A stretch of DNA of 64,000 nt. Origin: Xylaria sp. FL1777 (lineage: Eukaryota > Ascomycota > Sordariomycetes > Xylariales > Xylariaceae). The notes below the pieces were generated by a model. It was not told the DNA's origin. It saw nothing but the letters and a program-made list of their open reading frames with translations, and made no database searches. Of the stretch, positions 56,809 to 64,000 are shown piece by piece. The stretch lies in NCBI GenBank assembly GCA_022578965.1, contig MU400517.1:124001-188000 (forward strand). The letters run 5' to 3'. Position numbers and translations under genes: made by a program. Position 1 is the stretch's first letter, and each line of letters starts with the position of its first letter.

Positions 56809-58662
56809 CATCGCGAACTGGCCGGGTTTATGGTATCATGTTCATGGTCGCTTTGTGCCTAGCTAACCAACGCTCGACGTTCGATTCTTGTCTATACGTC
56901 CTGGATATTTCCTAGGCCTATATGCTCGGGGGTTGTCGGCACTCGGAAATCGAATTAGATTTTTAGGTACCTAGGTGAGTAAGTGCTATGTAAGTACGTA
57001 CATATTGATGGTTTAGGTATCTACCGACCCCTCCGTCTGAAGACCTCTAATAAAGTCTGTAACCCGAAACTCTCTTGTACGTATCCTAAACCCCTTTTCT
57101 TTTATCTTCTCACGGCTATGTATCAGCTTTGTAAGTGATTAGAAAATAGACGCAGCCTGTCCACTACTGTACTAATGATGTTATTCATGCCATACGTAAG
57201 TAGTACTGGTGCAGGTGGTTCGTGGGTAGAATTGTCTTGGCAATTCCACCAATTCTGTCACCATTGACCACTAACATACATGTAGTACTGTGTACGAAGT
57301 ACATACAATAAATACTTACCAACCCCACTACAATAGTTACTTTACGCAGTAGTGTACCGAGATTGTTTTTCCTTGGACAGTTGGTGCGGGCTTGAATTAG
57401 GTACTCAAATAGGTACCTGGGTAGCTACATAGCCTACTACCAACAGTCGGGTATGTACACTAGTCTCATAATAGCCGGCGTGTGTTCAGCCAGAAAAGCC
57501 CCTCTGCCCTCAGCAGAGCAGCAGAGCAGCAGAACAGTAGAACAAGCAAGCAAAGTGGATGCATAAGTTCTGCCTAAGCTCAGCCAACCGTACCACTCCC
57601 TTCCCGATCTTACACCATCACGTCCCTCACCCCTGCCCCATCCTTGCTAACCCTACACTGGACTGGATCATCTAGATAGGTACACGTACTTCCCGTGCGC
57701 AACCAACTTGCAGGATGGCCGCACCAACTATTATTACCTACGCCGTATTTCAATGAGCAAGCGTACCATTATTAACACATCGCCTTGTTCATCGCCGATA
57801 CCATCATCGCCTTCATCATCATCATCACCACCACTACCACCACCATCATTATCAATGTCACAACCTTTGTCATCGTTGTAATTTGTATCTTTTCTCTTCG
57901 TCTCTTCTTCCTGCCCCCCTTGCTTGCGACTCTCCCCTCCATAGCGTATATCGGACCGTCTCCTCCCTCGCGTCCGTCTTGTCGATGAGACACGTCTCCA
58001 GCGTTGTTTCGGGATTCTGATTTTTTTCTCCACTTGCGCTTGAACGGATATCCTTTGCCGCCACTACGCATCGCCATTGTCGATGAACGATATGATACCT
58101 TAATAAACATATATCAGCGAGAATCCGCAGCCCCCGTCGTATTGCCGTGATACCGTCTTCCGCCGTCCTAAAACGAGCAGAGAACAACAATCTAGAGCAA
58201 AACGTGCTGCGCAAGCCGGCTTCGTATAGTGGGAAACTTGGTTCCTCAACTGGAGCACGACGGTCTATCGTGAAATTCTTGTCGTTTCGGTCAAGCTGCC
58301 TCCGATTTTGAAAACCGCCATATCCGTTACCACCTTCTTCGCCGATAGACATTAGCCATTATTTTGCTCTGACTCTTTCGAGGGACCCTTGTGCCTCGCC
58401 ATTGTTTCCTGCCAAGTCCGTTTCATCAAGCACATTCGCTCGGCCAGCCTTCTACCGCCTCGTCTCTGTTACCCTGATACCTAGACTTCCCCTCTGCGAC
58501 TTCGCGTTATTAGGCGCTTCAGCCTAGTTCGATCTCTTCGTCAGCAGGCTCTCACCGTTGTCACGAGCCGACTTAGACAACATGATGGTTATTAGCGCAC
58601 AGTAAGGATCATCAATATAAGTATAGCGTAATCATTGTCGCCCGCGGGTTGTTTGGTTCACC
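56809..58662. other. Promoter/leader region of IRE1
   Basis: A TACCTAGGTGAGTAAG-type tract is at 56967-56985 and another at about 57398-57425. A CAT/CAC-rich run lies at about 57810-57855. A minus-strand frame at 57870-58352 is open but has no recognisable domain. The long leader is notable for a stress-signalling gene, but I see no defined element. Confidence 0.5.
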
Positions 58663-61600
58663 ATGTTGCGACGGCCTCCTGGAGAGGGACGGCTAGTCGC
58701 GCCGCAGCGAACAGTGTTTCTTGCCCTAGCCGTGCTTCTTATCCCATGGCTTCATCTTGTCGATGCTCAGCAGCAGCAGCAACAAGCACCTCGACACAGA
58801 CCCTTGGCGCAACCGCCACACTTCGTCAACATTGTTAAGGATGGCGCTATTGACGTTGACGCGCCCGGCCGCCGAGGCCTCCCTCGCCTTCGACAAGAGT
58901 CACCACTGGAAGGCCAGAACCAAGCCGCGCCTAAATTCTCTACAGTGAAACCTAAAAATTATGTACGGAACCGCGGAAGCGGAAACTCCATGATAGCTAC
59001 CAGGCAAGATCCCAACGACACCCCATCTCTCAACGATGCGAGCGCCCTCGCAACTTTGGCTCCGGCTAAGCCCGTCCGAGCACCAAATTCTCCACGGCAT
59101 GTGCCCAGCATCTTGGCTGGTTCTGGGCTGTCCTCGCTGCAGTCTGCGCGGAGTCTGGAGAATTGGGAAGTGGAAGATTACATTCTTCTGGCGACCGTCG
59201 ATGGACATCTTTATGCTGCGGATCGTGAGTCCGGCGACGAGCGTTGGCACCTACAAGTCGAACAGCCCGTCGTGGAGACCATCCACTACCGCCCCAACAC
59301 ATCATCTCCCCACGACAGACATAGCCAAGACCGGCACCCATTAGATGATTACGTCTGGGCCATCGAGCCCATCAATAACGGTGCCGTTTATGTCTGGACG
59401 CCTTCACACTACGGCGCCGGGTTGATGAGCACTGGCTATACCATGAAACAGTTGGTAGACGACATGGGCCATTACGCATCCTCGGATCCTCCGGTAGTAT
59501 ATACTGGCCACAAAAAGAACACCCTCATTACCGTCGACGCTGATACAGGCAGAGTACTGAAGTGGTTCGGTCAGGCTGGTTCACAGGTAGACCAGAGCGC
59601 TACATGCTTTCCTCCAAATAGCCGATTGCTGGATACCGATAACGAGGAGTGCAGTAACGGTGGGAGTATCACGCTGAGCCGTACAGAATACACAGTAGAC
59701 ATTCACCGTCGTGACGACGGGAGGGATATTGCCACCCTCAAATATGCCGAATGGGGCCCAAATAATTTCGATAACGACCTTCATCGGCAGTATCGCTCAC
59801 CGCCAGACAACCGGTATTTCACAAGTCAGCACGACGGTAGGGTATATGCCATTGACCATCCCGCCAGTACCACCTCTTTTACCCTTGAATTTACTGTTCC
59901 AGTTGCACGCGTGTTTGATGTCGCAAGGCCCCTAGACGCACCACCAGGGAGCAACCCCGAACTTGTCTTACTACCGCAGCCGATGCCTCCTGTTCGGGAT
60001 GAAGACTCGGCATGGGCCCGAAGTCACAGTGTCTTTCTCAACCAGACTGAGTCAGGTGGTTGGTATGCCATGTCCGGTCGGTCTTACCCCTTGGTTGTCG
60101 ATGGCCCAACTGCCCAAATTAATCGAAGAAGCTCATGGGAAACTGAAATTCTACTCGACGACACGGATCTTTCCACTGCTCTTGTTGGTGTCCATACTCT
60201 CGGCGATGGCATTGGTATGCCTGATTGGTCGTCGGGCATGCCGGCTAGTCTACCTTCTGAGTCTTTTTCGGACTCTGAGTTAGGAGACGCTATGTCGGGA
60301 GATCCTGTAACAGCAGTACCTGGATTAGAGACCGAGCTGCCTCAGATAGTCGAGAGAGTCATAACACTCCCTCGCCATGCTGTCGACTGGTTCCAGGACC
60401 TATTCAAAAACCCTCTCGTTCTCTGTATTCTCGTGTACGCGGCATTCCGTTATATCAAACATTGGCGGGCTTCTTTTTCTGAGCATCGGAAGAGGCCTAC
60501 CTTCGTCCAACCACCGGACATTAGTAGCGAGCCCCGGGTTCAAGTCGTGGATGAGCCCAGCCCTGTTGCCGCAACTGCAGATGAAGCTGAGCTAGAATTA
60601 CAGGCCGCTGAAAAGCTAGTCACTGTTGAAGAAACACAACCTGTTATTGTCCCCACTGGCCCAGAAATTATCCCGGTTGATCTAGGACAGGAGGAGCAAT
60701 CCGCCGAACAAGAATCACCGGACAAGAAGAAGAAGGCACATCGCGGCCGAAGAGGGGGGGTCAAACACCGCAAGGGAGCTAAGAAACAGCGAGACGCAGC
60801 AGATGGCTCCCCTGGAAATTCCCAACCCGAAGCAGATGGTAGTATTCCAGGACTTCAGAATATCGGCATCCCCCCCAAACTGGAACCAAACGTCACGACC
60901 ACAATCAACGATCCAGAAGATGTTAGTGGACCCATCATTAACATTGGAGGCATCGAAGTCAATCAGGATTACCAACTCGGTATGGGAAGCAACGGCACTG
61001 TGGTATTTGCGGGCAAATTCCACGGTCGCGACGTAGCGGTCAAGCGCATGTTGACGCAGTTCTGGGATATCGCCACTCAGGAGACACAGTTACTACTAGA
61101 AAGTGACCACCACCAAAACGGTAAGCCATTCCCTATGGCTCCGATTATCGCTTCACATAGTCACTAACCTATGGTCCTAGTTATCCGGTACTATGCCATG
61201 TCAAAGAATGACAGTTTTCTCTACATCGCATTAGAGCTCTGCCAAGCATCTTTATCAGATATCGTAGATAGACCAAATCAGTTCCCCGAACTCGCCCGAG
61301 CTGGTGAAATGGATCTACCGCGGGTTCTTCTGCAGATAGCAAATGGCCTTAGCTTCCTGCACGACCTGCGTATCGTCCATCGTGATCTTAAACCCCAGAA
61401 CATCTTAGTCACGATGGGTCGTGATGGGCGACCGCGACTTCTCGTATCAGATTTCGGCCTTTGCAAGAAGCTAGAAGGTGGGCAATCCTCTTTCGGAGCT
61501 ACCACGGCGCACGCAGCCGGCACTTCGGGATGGCGGGCGCCCGAGCTTCTTCTCGACGACGATGCACGCGAGGCGTCTAATATGTCCATGTCTAGCACAC

Positions 61601-62325
61601 ATAGCGACTCTAGTAGCCAACTTGTCAGTGCCGATGTCATGCCCAATCGACGGGCCACCCGTGCCATCGACATATTCTCTCTGGGACTCGTCTTCTTCTA
61701 CGTGCTCACCAAGGGTCTTCACCCGTTCGACTGTGGTGACCGATACATGAGGGAGGTGAACATTCGGAAAGGGCAGTTTAGTCTTAAGCCGCTGGAGGTC
61801 CTCGGGGATGTCGCCTACGAGGCGAAGGCACTCATCGAGACGATGCTTCGTGCGGATCCACGAGCTCGACCAACAGCGAAGGATGTCATGTCACACCCTT
61901 TCTTCTGGTCGGCCAAGGAACAGCTTGCGTTTCTCTGCGATGTATCAGATCACTTCGAGTTGGAGCCTCGTGATCCGATGTCTCCGGCGTTGGCGGCACT
62001 TGAGGATTGTTCCCAGCAGGTGTGCCGCGGCGACTTTCTCAAGGTACTACCCAAGGAATTCGTTGAGAGCCTAGGCAAACAACGCAAATATACAGGGACT
62101 AAGCTTCTCGACCTGCTGCGTGCCCTCCGAAACAAGCGCTCTCATTACGGTGACATGAGCGACGCCCTCAAGAAGATGGTGGGCCCGATTCCCGAAGGAT
62201 ATCTTGGGTTTTGGGCGCGGCGTTTTCCCAACCTGCTCATCATCTGCTGCACGGTCATTTACAAGCTCAACCTAGAGGAGTTGGATACTTTCCAGGAATA
62301 CTTCAAGCCGAGACTCCCTTTGTAA
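58663..62325 (+). CDS. IRE1: Ire1 unfolded-protein-response kinase/endoribonuclease, 2 exons
   Basis: Exons are 58663-61120 and 61181-62325, with a 60-bp intron (GTAAGC...CCTAG), giving 1200 residues. A signal peptide (about residues 1-36, hydrophobic core FLALAVLLIPWLHLV) is followed by poly-Gln. The lumenal sensor domain starts around NWEVEDYILLATVDGHLYAADRES. A membrane segment lies at about 582-600 (NPLVLCILVYAAF). A basic linker follows, then the kinase domain: LGMGSNGTV, VAVKRM, HRDLKPQN (H886-D888), DFG (910-912) and WRAPELL. The C-terminal KEN endoribonuclease domain runs from about 1064 to the end (AFLCDVSDHFE, RKYTGTKLLDLLRALRNKRSHY). It senses unfolded proteins in the ER and splices the HAC1-type mRNA; that target is not in the window. 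Confidence 0.96.
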
Positions 62326-63073
62326 GAAACGTACTTGGATTTGAGAATGCGGTTCGAGACGCCGTGTCGAAGCAAGAGAGAGATTAGAGATAAGAATATG
62401 CGAGAGCTGTTTTGTTGATGGAAATTTCCCCCATTTGTGGATAGCCTATCTAGAAGAATTTCGGACACTCTTTTTCTCAACCATCTGTTCTCTGTTCCCG
62501 CTTTTCTATTTGCAGTGACGTACCTGACATATCACATATGTATGCGAGGTGGCGTAGAAGGACCCAGAGGTGCACACGGTGAGTGTGAAAGTTGACAGGT
62601 ACTTGTTATCCGGATAACCTACCCTCCCTGATGAAAACAATTACCTACCTACATGTAGGTAACCGTAGCTCATGATTTTGCTAGGTACCGAAGATTAGGT
62701 ATCTAGGTATGTACACTTGTAGAATCTATTTGCCTACCGTGGTACCTCAAGTACTTAAGTACATAAGTATCTAGAGGCTGTACCTAATGCTAGGTACTCT
62801 ACGTGCAAATGCGCCCAGCCACTGCATTCATGACACTCTCCTCGTTCTTCCTATTTACCTACTTTCACGGCCTCGCGCATCCGCCTTGTAATTTCAAAGT
62901 CTTTCCCCGTTTATACTATCCTCCGCATCTTTCCCTTTCCACATTTATTCCGCTAGGTCCAAGTCTAAGTTTCGAGTCAGTATATATGTAGGATTCTACC
63001 TACGTCTTATATGACATGACACAACTTTTAGTCCAAATTCAATCTTCAATTCGATTTCCGGTTCCGTCTTGCC
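62326..63073. other. Intergenic region with dense TAGGTA tracts
   Basis: TAGGTA/TACCTA/AAGTAC motifs recur from 62641 to about 62800. The final 150 bp before the next ATG are pyrimidine-rich and likely a promoter. No gene recognised. Confidence 0.6.
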
Positions 63074-63978
63074 ATGGCGCCCTACACGCCCTCTATACCC
63101 GGAGCATGTGTCGCGGAGAGAGCACGGGTAGCGCCGTCTTCTACGTATGGTAGAGGCGCAAGTCAAACTCGAAGAACCAGTGGGGCTGACTTGAAGCTCG
63201 ACAAGGGGCTGGCTACGCGGGAAGCTGTGCAGGAGAGGGCTATTGTCATCGACTCTGACTCCGATTCCACTTCTGATAATGGCGGTGATGATGAGATTAG
63301 TTCAAGCGCAGGGCCCACGGTCACTTCTCTGCCTCCTTCATCTGCCGATTCATTAGCCAGAACAGCTGGGGCTGAGAGTCGCATTGGTCGCGCGGCTACT
63401 GCTGTAAGAACAAACTTCATTTCCTGTCCGTTGTTCTTTTCCCTCCGTTTTGTTATCTCTTACCTTTTCTCCTCACCCTTTTCCATGCTTGCTTGTCTAT
63501 TGGAGAAGAGACTTCGTGGGAAACTAAATAGATGACCGACGAACTACCTACCTACTGACTTCAAGCGTGTACGTAGGGACTGCCCACTACCACTACCCGG
63601 CGCTGGTTTTCTGGATGGGATCCTGTCGAGTTCAAGACTACACCAAAGAATACGAGTAGCCATGCGTCGGACCACAGTAGATTGTTAGTAAAGGATACAA
63701 ATACGCCGTCTACATTTTCAACTTCCAAGTTTTCAGATGGGACTTATCCTACGAAAAGAAACATAGGTGTCGATCCTCTTCAAGGCGTATCATCGAAGAA
63801 GGGTGCGAATATTGCAAGTCGCGGCGTACTTGGTGTTCCATCAACTCTTGCGTCGTCTAACACTTCGGAAAGAAATAATCCACCAAAGGTATTTGTTAGG
63901 CAATGCTTAAAGAGCCAACTATGGTGCTCATGGCTTACTGGTTATAGTTTCTATTTGGCAGCAAAGCAGACGATATAG
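63074..63978 (+). CDS. Unknown Ser/Thr-rich protein, incomplete at the window edge
   Basis: Exon 1 is 63074-63403 (MAPYTPSIPGACVAERARVA to GRAATA); a GTAAGA donor and a TAG acceptor at 63576 define a 173-bp intron. Exon 2 begins at 63577 (GLPTTTTRRWFSGWDPVEFKT). It runs either to an in-frame stop at 63976-63978 or, more likely, to a GTATTT donor at 63889 with further exons beyond the window. The visible 200-plus residues are Ser/Thr/Asp-rich and disordered, including DSDSDSTSDNGGDDE, an acidic patch that resembles a SUMO-interacting or CK2-type segment after VIDSD. I recognise no domain, so no function is proposed. Confidence 0.6.
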
Positions 63979-64000
63979 ATAATAAGAAAAATATCAATTC

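Noticed and set aside
57870..58352. 160-codon minus-strand frame upstream of IRE1
   Set aside because: It has no domain and lies in the expected IRE1 leader/promoter.
1..64000. tRNA, rRNA or CRISPR loci
   Set aside because: I looked for B-box-like GGTTCGANTCC motifs and regularly spaced repeats and found none outside coding sequence. A tRNA search program would be decisive.

Overview
The window is eukaryotic nuclear DNA from a filamentous ascomycete (Pezizomycotina). The evidence is compact genes with short introns of about 41-111 bp that have GT..AG ends, and single-copy housekeeping genes in their filamentous-fungal form: a WW plus PhoD-like phosphatase, TRAPP-II Trs130, Ilm1, NatB Mdm20 and Ire1 with a KEN domain. 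A DUF6604 protein, a family I know only from fungi, supports this. A Sordariomycete is my best guess; the sequence alone does not fix the genus.

Layout, left to right. 0.7-4.6 kb: WW/PhoD-like phosphatase (+). 5.4-6.3 kb: phosphomannomutase (-). 7.5-7.9 kb: small hydrophilic protein (-). 8.6-11.6 kb: Na+/Ca2+-exchanger family transporter (-). 12.9-13.8 kb: a non-coding element with 102-bp perfect terminal inverted repeats, a 19-bp minisatellite and an assembly gap. 13.85-14.4 kb: four-exon COX23 (+). 15.7-19.7 kb: NatB auxiliary subunit MDM20 in nine exons (+). 21.0-21.7 kb: ILM1 (-). 23.0-24.5 kb: CDC43, GGTase-I beta (+). 25.5-30.3 kb: TRS130 (-). 30.9-33.9 kb: DUF6604 protein (+). 34.6-35.9 kb: MRI1 (+). 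36.1-37.5 kb: secreted M20 metallopeptidase (-). 38.2-41.1 kb: CAMK-like kinase (-). 43.3-45.2 kb: cytochrome P450 (+). 45.8-46.6 kb: Rossmann-fold protein (+). 46.9-47.9 kb: mitochondrial phosphate carrier (-). 49.1-49.9 kb: YdeI/OmdA gene broken by one in-frame TAG (+). 51.8-52.9 kb: DEK_C plus SWIB protein (+). 54.3-56.8 kb: HEL2/ZNF598-type ligase (+). 58.7-62.3 kb: IRE1 (+). 63.1 kb to the end: incomplete unknown gene (+).

The genes do not form one pathway or a biosynthetic cluster. Loose themes are mitochondria (COX23, MIR1, perhaps ILM1), secretion and proteostasis (SEC53-type phosphomannomutase, TRS130, HEL2, IRE1), protein modification (NatB, GGTase-I) and methionine salvage (MRI1). 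Intergenic DNA is rich in TAGGTA/TACCTA tracts. No tRNA, rRNA or CRISPR was recognised. I see no clear new multi-gene system. The most unusual items are the inverted-repeat element beside COX23, the dispersed TAGGTACCTA motif, the interrupted YdeI gene, the DUF6604 protein and a frame-neutral intron in the M20 peptidase.
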